From Pyrenophora tritici-repentis (taxonomy: Eukaryota; Ascomycota; Dothideomycetes; Pleosporales; Pleosporaceae), in NCBI RefSeq assembly GCF_003171515.1, contig NC_089397.1, positions 682,001 to 746,000 of the forward strand: a DNA stretch of 64,000 nt. The letters run 5' to 3'. Positions 1-10,953 of the stretch are shown piece after piece. How positions within the stretch are numbered: position 1 is the first letter of the stretch; each line of letters begins with the position of its first letter. The notes beneath the pieces are model-generated. The model was not told the origin of the DNA, ran no database searches, and saw nothing but the letters and a program-made list of their open reading frames with translations. The position numbers and the translations under genes were made by a program.

Positions 1-746
1 GGAGATCGAGCGTGTCAAGCTGGGTGAGGTGGGCCAGGCCGTTTGTGATGAGATGTGAGATACCTTCCTGCCGGATACCATTTTGTGTCATCTTGATGGT
101 CTTGACTCCCTTGTTGGCTGCATAGGCTTTTGCCCATGCGGCCATACTGCCGTTTTCCAATCGGTTACGACCACAGATGACGAGCTCGAGATCTGGTACA
201 TCCTTGCCTTGTTTTCGTGCGGCTTCCTTCTTTGCGGCAAGCGCAGTGAGCGCATCGGCAACGAGCACACCAGCAGCTGGGCCGAGACCGTTGTTGTTTA
301 GGTAGAGGTAGCGAAGTGGCGTATGTTGCGATAAGAAGTCGACTAGCGGTGCAACAGTGTTCAGACCAAACGCATTGTCGGAGAGGTCCACCGTGTGCAG
401 GTTTGGTAGGGTAAGGAGCGAAGTAAGTAGATGTGACAGCGCAGGTGGGATCTCAGAGAGAAGACGTGAGGTGAAGATGTCGGCAAGATTGGCGATCTAG
501 TGTCGTGTGAGTGTTTCCAAACTACCAGTAATGGTTCGAGAAGAGAGAGCATACTTGCAAGTTCTTCTTGCTCTCAAGGACCTTGGCCAACGCTTCACTC
601 GCCCCAATACCTAGAGTGTTTCCTAGAAATTTAATCTCCTCCACACTGTCATTACTCTTCAAGTCCTGAATGTGGGGTTCAATATCCTCTGCAGTGGTGA
701 GTTTGAGGCCCTTGCCCTCAATAGAAAAGACCTTTGCACCGGCCAT
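1..746 (-). CDS. rna1: Ran GTPase-activating protein (RanGAP/Rna1), 5' part
   Basis: This is the N-terminal part of the leucine-rich-repeat GTPase-activating protein that stimulates GTP hydrolysis on Ran in the cytoplasm and so keeps the nuclear transport gradient. The start ATG is at 746. Exon 1 is 746-555 (64 codons, phase 0), followed by a 58-nt intron 554-497 with a GTATGC donor. Exon 2 runs from 496 off the left window edge with no stop. The protein shows successive leucine-rich repeats, for example FLGNTLGIGASEALAKVL, then a repeat containing NNNGLGPAAG and one containing CGRNRLENGS, which is the signature of the Rna1 family. The 3' part lies outside the window. A 254-bp gap separates it from the divergent cox17. 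The family call is secure; only the intron is an inference. Confidence 0.93.
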
Positions 747-1000
747 TTTGTCTACAACGTTGGTTTTCCGTGGTAAAAATGTTCAAGAAAACGAGCTGAG
801 TAAACAAAGGGGGCGAGGGTTTGTCTGAGTCGCAGGCGCAATGTTTTGGCGGGCGTAGTGGGGGTTCATTGTCTAGACCCTTGCCAATCGGGGCCGCGGG
901 AGTGAGTGCCAAGCAAAGCCCGGCCGATGACATGATGGCCGGAACTTTTGGAGCGCAACCCGATTGCTAAGCACCGTCAATTCACCACGACACACCCGAA
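747..1000. promoter_or_regulatory. bidirectional promoter between rna1 and cox17
   Basis: The 254-bp space between the divergent starts of rna1 and cox17 must carry both promoters. I see GC-rich sequence but no clear TATA box and cannot name a factor site. Confidence 0.4.
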
Positions 1001-1332
1001 ATGTCTTCAGGTACGCATTCACGCCGATTGGACTCACCATGCGACGCAGATTCGCTAACCAGTGACATGTAGCACCGCCAACCGCCGCCAACATGGGCGC
1101 AGACCTCAAGAACACCGCTGCGCCTGCCAAAGTAAAGGTACCGATTGCGATATCTGGTAATTTCAAGAAATTCACGCTGACCTCGCACAAGCCCTGCTGC
1201 GTATGCACCGACGAGAAAGCGAAACGCGACGAGTGCATGCTCTTCTCCACCTCGAACGATGCGCAGAAGGAATGCGCCGACCTCGTTGGTCAGTACAAAC
1301 AGTGCATGGCCGGATACGGCTTCAAAATATAG
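1001..1332 (+). CDS. cox17: cytochrome c oxidase copper chaperone Cox17
   Basis: Cox17 delivers Cu(I) in the mitochondrial intermembrane space to Sco1 and Cox11 for cytochrome c oxidase assembly. Exon 1 is only 10 nt (1001-1010), followed by a 62-nt intron 1011-1072 with a GCTAAC branch site. A second intron lies within what looks like continuous reading frame: it ends at 1191 (CTGAC branch, AAG acceptor) and begins at 1138 (GTACCG) or 1132 (GTAAAG). Removing it deletes an 18-20-residue insert that is foreign to the family and places Lys directly before PCCVC, as in known Cox17. The protein is then 69 or 71 aa, the usual length. It retains the CCxC copper site and the twin CX9C helices (C-DEKAKRDE-C pattern, then C-ADLVGQYKQ-C) and ends in MAGYGFKI. 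Family very sure; exact donor uncertain. Confidence 0.93.
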
Positions 1333-1539
1333 CTACCTATGGCAGCGGTGTATATACTAGACGAACACACAATACTTGTACAACAAAGGCATATGGGTGG
1401 CGTTGAGCGATAGATGGTTTCATGCTTTGGATGGTTTCATGTAGTTGAGTATATGAATGAAACCGGAATCTTCCCTCCAAACCTTTCGCCGGGGTATCTT
1501 GAAGAACTGCTGAAATGTGATAATGTACATCCTCTAGTT

Positions 1540-3339
1540 TTACTGTTTCTTGCTTTTCGCCCCTCCAAACAACTCGCTCTTGACCACCAATTGCCACAAG
1601 CACCACAGGTAGCAAATGCCAAACCCGCCAGTTCCGACAATCGCGTTTGCAACAACCCAAAGGTCTGGCTTGCCAGCAGGAGGAAGAAAGAAAGCCTCTG
1701 CGATATGCCATGCGACCATCACAAGATATATGCTAGTATGGAGCATTTTGCTGAACACATTCAACCCACCTCGACTACCTTCATGGAATGTAGAGAAAGA
1801 GACTGGAGGAAGACCAAGTAGGTAGGCCCACAGAAGAGATATGATAAAGTATGGGACCCGTAACTCGTCCCGCTTCAGCAGTGGGAACATGGTCCAGATT
1901 CCTAGCATGTTCGCAAGACCCACCCATGCGCGAATAGAAGGTAAGAGACCATCATTTCCGCCTAGGAGCAGTGTCATAGGCAGAAGTGGGAGTAGGACGT
2001 TCTTCTCGTGCACCTGATATGAACAAAGGAAGAAGCCCCATGATACAGCTGCGAACGCAAGTGGAAGAAGCTGCTTTTTAGGCTTGAAGAAAATGATCAA
2101 ACAAGGTGGTAGAATAGCGGCGGACGTGGCAAGCAGCGCAAGCCGCTGAAGCAGCTCTATCGGGTAGCGATGAAGCTTGTGGACAGTGTGAATCGTGCAC
2201 CAAATGTTGGCGACCTTGTCTTCGAAAAGTCCACGAGAGAATGGGAAAATACGGTGGATCGTCTGGCCTAGCTCCAAAACATAGGGGAAATACCAAGCCT
2301 CCATATCCCAGGCGAAAGGCGCCAAGTTCATCAGGGGTGGATATTCCAGAGGCGCGTGGTTGAAGCCAGTATAGACGTCGTATGCAACACCCAGCAGGAA
2401 TGGGAGGTATAGTACAGCAAACGCGGCGACAGTAGTCAGCGCAATTGCAAGAAACCGCACAATGTTGATCCTTGGGAAAAGACAAATGCCCAAGAGGTAC
2501 GCAAATACGGCGGGCGCATAGAAGAGGGCCATCTGCTTGAATCCAAGCGCGCCAACGAAGAAGACGCATGCCCATAGCGGCCTTCCAGCTACCATGCTCG
2601 ACAAGGTTGCAACTGCAAAACCCAACATGACAGTGTTATACTGGAAGTGTCCATGGTCGATCAAAATGGCGCCAGGTTGCATCAATATAGCCACCAAGGC
2701 AATCGACGATTCCCAAATGTTTACGCCTTCTAGTCGCGAATATCGGCGGAGGAAGATGACAAGGGCGGGAACGTAGATGAGGTATTCGGATACGAAGACG
2801 GTGGCTCGCATGTAAATCTTCAGGGAAGGGTCATCGAGAGCGCGGGACTCATCGAGCGCGAACCAGTCGGGGTCAATAGCAGAACCACTATATGTATATT
2901 AGTAGCTGTAATTCATGGCCAGTGCTTACACATACATGACACCTAGTACCCAGCTATGGTAGGCAGTCAAAGGAGGATAATCCAGTCCCCACCATTGCAG
3001 ATCATAAAAGTACCATTTCGACACGGGGAGGTGTTTGGTAATTTCCATCCAATGCCTCTGGGCTTCAAAGTCGCCGTGCATTGGCGGCGATTGATATCCC
3101 GAATATCCCCATAAGCTGACGGTCCACCTGAATAGGCCCACGGCCATCAAGATAAGGGGGATTGTGACCCATTGCGAGACGGTGCCCTTGGCAGGCCAGA
3201 GGAAGGCGACGAGCGGGAATGCGGGCTTACGCTCATTTGTGGATTGGTCGAGATCGAGAGTTCCGTGTGCGACTTGGGCTAGAGAGCCTTCTTCGATTTT
3301 GCGCCGCCGCCGCGGTTTGTGGGCTGCCGGTGAAGCCAT
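1540..3339 (-). CDS. alg6: dolichyl-P-Glc:Man9GlcNAc2-PP-dolichol alpha-1,3-glucosyltransferase (Alg6)
   Basis: Alg6 adds the first glucose to the lipid-linked N-glycan precursor in the ER membrane. The first ATG in frame is at 3339; the open frame extends further upstream but without ATG. Exon 1 is 3339-2930, followed by a 42-nt intron 2929-2888 (GTAAGC donor, CTACTAAT branch) and exon 2 2887-1540, giving 585 aa. The diagnostic N-terminal luminal stretch is present: HGDFEAQRHWMEIT, WYFYDLQWWGLDYPPLTAYHSW, and DPDWFALDES after the splice. About ten hydrophobic helices follow. The C-terminus ends AKSKKQ, a lysine-rich tail suited to ER residence. The gene converges on cox17, about 200 bp away. 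The 42-nt intron is short, but it restores the frame exactly. Confidence 0.94.
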
Positions 3340-4992
3340 GTCTGAGTTTGTGCTTGGGGAAGGGTTGCGTCGGGTGTGCTGGTATTCGAGGACTCGTGGA
3401 GGTCGCAATGCGCGTTACCCCATACGGAGCTAGCCCAATTCGTCTCAGCTCTCTGACACTTCACCACCGCCTGCCTCACCAACGGTGAGAGAAGCCATGT
3501 AACCATTTTGCAATTGTGGATGTTACATGTACCGACTATTTTCGATATCGTTATTCTCATGCCGTCATGAAACAGGAAACGTCCTCTAGGACTCTGACGC
3601 ATGCCAGGTAAGTGCACGATAGCGATATAACGAACAGCAGTGCTCTCGTGCGCATGTGTCCGCTTCTGCCGCGAGAGAAAGAGACTCGGATGGCAGATAT
3701 TGGACAATGACGAAGACGGCTGGGACCCGGAGCTCCCCGCAAGCATACCCGCCGTGACTCCCTGATTATCAATTGCACTCAGCCCTGCATGCGCAGCCCT
3801 ACATAGCGCCAGTCGAAACGCATGTTGACGACGTGCTTTTGGCCCCCACGATTCCGGTGAGCTCACCTGGTGAGCATTGGTGAGCAGACTGTGCCACCCG
3901 CCCAATGAAACACTATTTGCACACGTATGCCCTCACCCACAACATCACCGTCACAGTCAGGACACGGTGGGCACGCAACGGGACGGGCGGATACGACGAC
4001 GTTGCGCAAGTGTGCAATTCCTGGCGGGCGGGACTGGGCCTTTTATCAGTAGCGACGGCTTAGCTGCTGGCCCCGGTTCCGTCATGCTGGTGAGAGCGGC
4101 GCCGGCGCAGTGAGTTTGTCCATGCCGTGCGGCATGCTGCACAGCCCTTGAGCCCTTCTGCGCGCCTCCACGGGCGCAGGGCGCCTGATGCAATTAACCA
4201 CTGACGAGCATGCACTAGCTACCGTTCCTGCACTCTTGAAGTTGACCGGTTTCTGACTAGGGTGCTGTCACCGCCGTCTCAAGTGCCATAACCTCGCTTT
4301 CTCGTTGCTCTTCTGTCTTGTTGCGTGCGGTGAACGATGGGTGCAGTGCATAGCTCGCGTGCTAGCTTCAAACATCAACGGGCGTCTCCACGCCTCCAGC
4401 AAAGCAGGGGAGCGACGCGAATGGGATTGGCTGCTATTGTACAACTACGAATAATCGCTGCACCTCGTATTGATCCGACACTAGCTATTGTGGCGCAAAT
4501 CATCCCCACTTTTCTAGGCTACAACATTGAGAGAGGGCAAGCGCGTACGGGTCCGACGACACCAACGTGCTATCCTTTTGAACGACCTACCACCCCAACC
4601 CACGATCCCTCTTACTCCTCCAAACTCGACACCTAAGGCCTTCCCTCCCCTCTTTTTTTTTTGCACCGCACTCCCGCCACCCTTGCGCATCTGTGCCGCT
4701 CGCCTCCCGTCTTACTACTTGTGCTGCGCCTTCGTATATACCTGCACTACTCCTCCGACGCACGACCAAAGGACTCAACGCCCTTTCCTCTCTTGCTTAA
4801 TCACTTTCACCAATCCGGCCTATCATCTATCAACTCAACCACCCCGGTCCATGAGAACGTGATCTAGAGCGGTACTACCACTCGCATCTGGTCCTTGGAT
4901 CGCTGGGCTTTGGGAACTGTGCAGTCCGTGACTCATCCGACCTGAGGCCGCCTTTCCCACTCGACCCGATACATCAACCAGTCATAGCCAAC
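3340..4992. other. gene-free 1.65-kb divergent promoter/5' UTR region
   Basis: This lies between the divergent starts of alg6 and the C2H2 gene. The part nearest the C2H2 start (about 4560-4990) is strongly C/T-rich, as is usual for long 5' leaders of fungal regulatory genes, and contains a T9 run at about 4653-4661. No ORF here looks like a gene. Confidence 0.6.
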
Positions 4993-7395
4993 ATGTCTGC
5001 ACCCCACGGTCAGAACTGTCACCCCCGCCGCCGCCCTCTTAAGGGAACAGCCTCTCCTCTCAGCATCCATGGCATGCAACTTCGCAAGAGTGGCACTTTC
5101 TCGTCGCCAACACAAATATCATCTGATATCTGCGACCTGGACCGACACTTCATGCCCCGACGGTCGCCAACAAACACTGAAAGGCTAGAAGAACTCGTTC
5201 AAGAGACCATCCAGGATCCCAGCGTCCGTCGTGTATCCAACCTGCTCAAAGACTTTGAGGCAAGAGTAGCTGGCCACAAGACCTCCAACACTGGTGCCAG
5301 CATCCTCAGTGACCCTGACGTATTTCCCGTCCCCAGCTTGTTCCTTGATAACACTTCAATGGACTGCACCCCAATGGAGCTTGACGTCGACGTCTTCAAA
5401 TCAGCTGCGGCAGAACACGATCACGCTTCCGATAGCGGTCTGGGTACCAGCATCGGTGAATCGAAATACGGTAAGCACATTATGCAGCCATCCGGCTTAG
5501 ATCAGGGCGCCCCGCATTCTAACATATATAAAGACGATATCCGCACCCAGCGCTCCAGCCGTGAGTCCATCAGCAGCTCTATCAGTTCCACCCACTCGGC
5601 CATCACACGATCATTCGCGGCTCTTGGGGCATCCGACGAGGACCATACGCTTGGCGAGTACGCGTGCAAGCAGATTCACGACTCCATCATCAAGCCCATT
5701 CTCGCCGAGGATTCCCTGAAGGACTTCCACTCCCTAGTAAAAGACGTTCCCCGGCGTATCGGCGAAAAGAACATTCGCAACCTTCGTGACCTCGAGAAGA
5801 CCCTCATCTTCCTCGCACCTGTAAGTGAAACCCGTACCCGTTGCATTTCGCAGAGTGCAGAAGCTTATTGCATTTTCTGCTGTTTGAAGGAGCTGTCGGC
5901 TACATCGGACTCGTACTCCCGCTTCTGCCAACGATCAATTCAACTATTGGCTACGACCGTTCAGTACCTCTCCGAACAAGACCAGCGACTACCATCGGAT
6001 CGCCCTTATACTGACGGCTACTTCCTCGATTTGATGGAACAGATTAGACGATACGCCTCAATCATGGCTGCCACAAGAGAAAAAGAGGTCAAGGGAGAGG
6101 ACCTCGACGACATGGACTATTCACGGTATGACCTCGCCGATGGCTACTTGTTTGGACGCACTAACAGACTGTTCGGTAGTGATGAGAAGATCACTCTTCG
6201 TGGCGGACTCAGCCACAACGGGCGTCCGGTTGAGCTGGTTCGCGAGAAGAACGGCAAAGTCGTTCCACTCGCTGACTCGCCTACCATCAAGCGACGTTTT
6301 TCAGACGAGGACGAGGACGAGGACGAGGACGAAGTCACTCGTTCTATGGCGCGACGACGCAAGTCGGAGAAGCCAGGGGATGTCATGCACACTTGCCGTG
6401 ACTGCAAGAAGCAATTCAAGAGGCCATGCGACTTAACAAAGCACGAGAAGACCCACTCTCGCCCGTGGAAGTGTTCTGAGAAGAACTGCAAATACTACGA
6501 TCTCGGTTGGCCGACTGAGAAGGAACGTGATAGGCATATGAACGACAAGCACTCTGCTGCTCCTGCACAGTACAAGTGCCTCTACCCGCCATGCACATAC
6601 GCCTCCAAGCGCGAATCCAACTGCAAGCAGCATATGGAGAAGGCACACGGTTGGGAGTACGTTCGTTCAAAGTGCAACGGTCGCAAGAAGGGTCCCACCA
6701 GCAGTGATCGCAGCCCTGCTACCCCTCTTACTCCCTTCATCGGTACACCCATGTCTGCAAACATGACTACACCCGTAACTCCATACATCCCTTCGCCTCA
6801 AGTACCAATGATGGATTATGGTTTTGGAACTCCAGCCATGAGTGTATACGACTATCAAGACGAGTTCCGTCGTGATTCTGTCACTACTGACGGCTCACAC
6901 TTTACGTATTCGTCTGAGCAGTCTCCCCTCGAGCCAACGTCGTTCGAGGACGCTGTCACTCCTGATGACACTGCCATCAACCATGACGACGTCTACAACT
7001 GCAACTTGCTAAACTTTAATACCATCAATACCGGTTTCCAGCAACCAACGCCCATGAGCACTACGTTCGACTACGAACCGCTGCCATTCACAACCAACAG
7101 CACCTTGAACACTGGCTATACGCACCTCTCGCCGTTGGCTCAGCCTGACGTCACGCTCTATTCGCCGCACATGGATGAGGGTTTCGGCGATATGGACATG
7201 AGTATGCAAGGCTTTAATCGGCCGATGGGGGACTTCACCTTGTTCGACACATCGCCACCAAGCCAACTGCCACTCAACGGCACCGCAAACTTCTTTCCCG
7301 ATTTTAACCAGCTCGGCGGCCAATTTGAACAAAGGTACGAACCGAGCACTACGTTGGATGATCTGAACTACATGTACTTTTCGAACCAGCAGTAA
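4993..7395 (+). CDS. C2H2 zinc-finger transcription factor (three fingers)
   Basis: This is a putative nuclear DNA-binding regulator. The start ATG is at 4993. The reading frame is open for 800 codons, but 5821-5889 (GTAAGT donor, CTTAT branch, TTTGAAG acceptor) is most likely a 69-nt in-frame intron, leaving 777 aa. Just before the fingers is a run of Asp-Glu pairs coded by a GACGAG hexamer repeat, then basic residues. About residues 440-550 hold three zinc fingers: a classical one (CRDCKKQFKRPCDLTKHEKTH), one with wide spacing (CSEKNC...GWPTEKERDRHMNDKH) and one of the form CLYPPCTYASKRESNCKQHMEKAH. The last two belong to a conserved filamentous-fungal arrangement. The C-terminal 230 residues are rich in Ser, Thr, Pro and Gln, as in activation domains. 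I do not recognise a named orthologue. Target genes are unknown. Confidence 0.85.
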   Translation: MSAPHGQNCHPRRRPLKGTASPLSIHGMQLRKSGTFSSPTQISSDICDLDRHFMPRRSPTNTERLEELVQETIQDPSVRRVSNLLKDFEARVAGHKTSNTGASILSDPDVFPVPSLFLDNTSMDCTPMELDVDVFKSAAAEHDHASDSGLGTSIGESKYGKHIMQPSGLDQGAPHSNIYKDDIRTQRSSRESISSSISSTHSAITRSFAALGASDEDHTLGEYACKQIHDSIIKPILAEDSLKDFHSLVKDVPRRIGEKNIRNLRDLEKTLIFLAPVSETRTRCISQSAEAYCIFCCLKELSATSDSYSRFCQRSIQLLATTVQYLSEQDQRLPSDRPYTDGYFLDLMEQIRRYASIMAATREKEVKGEDLDDMDYSRYDLADGYLFGRTNRLFGSDEKITLRGGLSHNGRPVELVREKNGKVVPLADSPTIKRRFSDEDEDEDEDEVTRSMARRRKSEKPGDVMHTCRDCKKQFKRPCDLTKHEKTHSRPWKCSEKNCKYYDLGWPTEKERDRHMNDKHSAAPAQYKCLYPPCTYASKRESNCKQHMEKAHGWEYVRSKCNGRKKGPTSSDRSPATPLTPFIGTPMSANMTTPVTPYIPSPQVPMMDYGFGTPAMSVYDYQDEFRRDSVTTDGSHFTYSSEQSPLEPTSFEDAVTPDDTAINHDDVYNCNLLNFNTINTGFQQPTPMSTTFDYEPLPFTTNSTLNTGYTHLSPLAQPDVTLYSPHMDEGFGDMDMSMQGFNRPMGDFTLFDTSPPSQLPLNGTANFFPDFNQLGGQFEQRYEPSTTLDDLNYMYFSNQQ
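5821..5889 (+). other. probable in-frame intron in the C2H2 gene
   Basis: It is 69 nt long, begins with the consensus donor GTAAGT and ends TTTGAAG, and has no in-frame stop, so it is invisible to a frame-based gene call. The peptide it would encode, with several Cys in a row, does not fit the surrounding helical, polar sequence. Confidence 0.7.
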
Positions 7396-8365
7396 TTTCC
7401 GCACTGCATTGTATACAAACAGCGGGCTTTTGTATAACCAATTTTTACACGATTTTTCTCTTGCTTATAGCGCATTTCTGTACTTAGCTGGACTTTTTGC
7501 CGTCGTATTGCGATCTGCGATTACGATTGACACGACAAGAGGAGGAACTGGAAGCACGGGCATGTGTTCACGGCCGTCTTCACCCTATCATTGGCGTTAT
7601 GTGGCACTTCGAACAGAACGAAAACTCCACAAAAAAACAAATGACGTTTGTTTGAGCGGGTTCTTCTTGCGACTGATTTTGATCTCCCCCCTTCTCCTTC
7701 TTGGTTATACGGAGTCTCAAGGCTGTGGTAGAGGTCATCAGATAGTGTAGGATACAATAATAACAATGGTGGAAAGGAAACTCAAATGTGCTCTTTGCAA
7801 ACCTGGTGAGACGTGAATATGTGGAGACATGACTATTTGCAAAGCTACACGCGCGCTACTGAGGAGATGGGCTGAGAATCGCCACCACACCACCCTAAAC
7901 ATCAGATTCGGATAAGGTGGGATAAAGTGGATCAGGAGTAAATAAAGCTGAAAGCCTCTGGCAGCTGACATCACCGGACTCCGAGCTAAGCGGCTTGGCT
8001 TCGGGGTTTCTGTGAAACTAGCCCTCGGCGGCAAAGAGCCAATAGAACGCTAGGACGTTAGGGCTGCACGTTCCGTTTCACGCGCCGCTCCATGCAGCTT
8101 CAAACCCCTCGCGATGTCGTTGCCGCCGTCGTTCTGATTGACCTCAATGTCAAACTCTTAGTCCAAGGCGAGTCTGTCACTCCCTTGACAGTTTTCTTGT
8201 CGCTCCCTCAGCATACTCTTAGGTCCCCTTGTGGCCATTACAATCACTATTAGGGACACGCCGGTCGTGCCTGCTTACACTCCCTCACAACAGCAGTAAT
8301 CGCGTCATAGCGAATCAAAGTGTTTCAGTCTGGTCTGTCAGTGTCAGTTGTTCGGAACTTGCAAG
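7396..8365. other. intergenic region, C2H2 3' end to MFS promoter
   Basis: About 970 bp between two genes on the same strand. It holds the 3' UTR of the C2H2 gene and the promoter of the transporter gene. No coding potential or repeat stands out. Confidence 0.5.
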
Positions 8366-10039
8366 ATGTTGGGATTTCACAGAAGAACGCGGTCTTTGAT
8401 ACCGGTCAAGGACCTGGGCAAATATGACATAGTGGCTACGATCGAGGAAGAGGAGGAGGATGAACGGGAACTTGAGGAAGAGACGGAGGCGCAGAATACG
8501 CCGGATGGTGAGGACAGGGCGCGACGGGCGCAACTCATGCTGGTCTACTTTGTCTTCCTTGCTGAGGCGTAAGTGCTCTCCCGGTCTTGTCGCAAAGGGG
8601 GCCGAGTCGCATTCCGCACTGATGCTAACATGTTGGGTAGAATCATGGCTTCCAGTGTCCAGCCACAGCTCGCTATGCTCCTCTCGTCAACAGACTACTG
8701 CGGGACCCTCTCGTCGTCATACCTCCAGAGCATCCTCGACTGCGCATACGCCTTTGGCGGAACAACAGGCCTCTTCTGGGGCTACCTCGCTGATCGCATG
8801 GGAAGGCGGCGCGTCACACTCATTGGGCTCTGGAGTATGGTCGTCTGCTGCTTGAGCATGGGCTTTGCGACTGGCCTAGTGAGCTGCGTCATCTTCCGTT
8901 TCGTTGCGGGTATGGTCAGTTCAGCCATCGTATGCACAACCCTCACCATGATTGGGGACCTCAGCAGATCAGCGGAAGAGAGAGCCAGGAACGTCGCTCG
9001 GCTGCCGTCGATCTCCCTGGGTGGCTCCGTCGGCCCACTCATGCAACTTATGGTGTCAGATAGCCTTCAGGCATACAACATGGTATGGCAGGACTTCCCA
9101 ACCCTGGGCTCAGAGTTGGCATGCGGCAGCCTCTTGTTCGTCATTGCAATGTTCGCCAGCGTCTTCCTCAAGGAGACACTACCCCTTCACAGCGAACGCT
9201 CTGCAGACCCAGCCGACATGGACTGCGAAAAATCAGCCTTCCTCCGCCGCGGCTCCGAAGACACAAACATTACACTCGTCGACTTTGTCCGCCCAGAACC
9301 CATCACCATCTCTCAGTTCCTCCAAGCGCCCTCCCTTATGGTCCTCCTATCATCCTTCTGCCTTCTCTCCCTCCACGCATCAACCTTTGACGTCGTCCTC
9401 CCCCATCTCGGCCACAGCAGCACCGACCAAGGCGGCATGGGCATCCCCTGCGAACTCATCAGCGTCGTCGTCCTAGGCGCCCGCGGCCTCGCCAGCATGG
9501 TCCTCTTCTATGCCATCCCCTACGCCACGGAAAAATACGGTCTCCTAAAACTCTACCGCTCAGTCTCCGCTTTCCTCCCGGCAACATACATCATCGCACC
9601 CCTCCTCGCCTTCCTCGTCACCTGCTCCGGCATCGAGCCCATCGTCTCCGCCTTTTCAATCTTCTGCAAACACCTCCTCAGCGGCGCAGCTACAGTCCTC
9701 GTCTCTCTTCTCGTTCTCAACACCACTCCAGACGCCTTCTCAGCCGGCACCGTCGTCGGCATGATGCAAGTCGCCAGCCTCTTCAAGGCTTTCGCCGTCG
9801 CTGTTAGCGGCACAAGCTACTATTTCAGCGATGGCGTTAGCGTCCAAACTACCAATCTGGCCCTGTGGTCTTGCCTCGCTCTCTTCGGTTTCGTTGGCGC
9901 CGGCCTGGCTTGGTTCGTGCGCGAGAGGCCGAGCGTCGAGAAAGACTTCCCAAGTGAGGTCTTGTGCTGGGAGACGTGCTTTGATGCCGATGCCGAGAAG
10001 CAGTTTGAACTCGATGCTAGCGATGCAGAAACTGTATGA
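8366..10039 (+). CDS. major facilitator superfamily transporter
   Basis: This is a predicted membrane permease of about 533 aa. The first ATG is at 8366. Exon 1 is 8366-8568, followed by a 72-nt intron 8569-8640 (GTAAGT donor, GCTAAC branch) and exon 2 8641-10039. The N-terminus is cytosolic and very acidic (a Glu/Asp run near residues 28-42). The first membrane helix begins at LMLVYFVFLAEA and is split by the intron. Helices 2 and 3 flank the MFS motif A, GYLADRMGRRRVTLIGL. About 12 hydrophobic segments can be counted, with a long cytosolic loop in the middle. The overall shape is that of the DHA1-like fungal group related to yeast YCR023C. The substrate cannot be read from the sequence. Confidence 0.88.
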
Positions 10040-10953
10040 TCTTTCTTCCATGGGCATCTAGCTTTTCGCATCACTTTGCATCTTGCATTGCATTGCATTT
10101 ACATATGTACTTATAGCACACATGCGATGATTTCGTCGTGGCTGTTTGGTCAGCTCTCACAGCAACAACACCCTTTTTCTTTGCATTTGTTTGTTTATTT
10201 GTTTGTTGTTGTTTTTGAGCCTCTTTGCTTTTACTGTTTTTTTTTCGATTGGTTTGGTTGCCTTTCCTTTGCCTTCATAGTCAGTCCTTTCCTAGTGTCC
10301 GAACTTCTTTCCTTGGTTCTGAAACATTGTGGCTTCTCTGTTGGGGGCCAGTCATACTTTCGCTTCTTGATTGTATGAGTAGATATGCAAAATCTGAACA
10401 CCTTCACGATCGTTAATTATTGGGTTCGCTGGTGTGTGATGTCGTCGTGTCTATGTGTGTGCTAATTCTATAGGGCTAGCAAAACGGTGTGTTATTATTG
10501 CAAGTACGATGTAGTCATCAATTCCAGACATTAGGCACAGGACATAGCTTATCCCTTGGATGGCACACTTCTCCTTGCTCTTACATAAGCAGAGTAGAGA
10601 GATAAGCCGTTGAGCTTGTTTTGATAGAAAAGTGGGTAAGATCTGTACCTGAGCAAACTACCACATGTTCGAATCGTAGGATGAATGTTTATCACGACAT
10701 CACAGCAGAAGAAAGGTGTTTCAAGAGTGCATTGTATACTACATAACTTAACCACCGCCCAGCTTTAAACACAGCATGGAATGGAGTATCTCTGATCAAG
10801 CAACTTTTACCCGTAAACGCCATACCCAGAGCTGAAGCTCAGATCCGATGATCGTTTCACGTCATATCGTACGGAAGCCGGATTACCTACACTTCGAAAA
10901 TGATCAAAGCAAATACAAGGAACACATGCAAGGCATGAAAGATCCTGAGACAT
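10040..10953. other. convergent 3' regions of MFS gene and nsr1
   Basis: T-rich downstream sequence of the transporter gene with repeated TTTGTTTG blocks (about 10180-10240), then the downstream region of nsr1. No gene is seen. A GTTCGAATC string at about 10666 resembles a tRNA T-loop, but nothing around it folds as a tRNA. Confidence 0.5.

Noticed and set aside
3340..3408. Upstream extension of the alg6 frame
   Set aside because: The extra 23 codons begin only with TTG; the first ATG is at 3339.
10650..10690. GTTCGAATC string resembling a tRNA T-arm
   Set aside because: No matching acceptor, D or anticodon stems within 70 nt on either strand.
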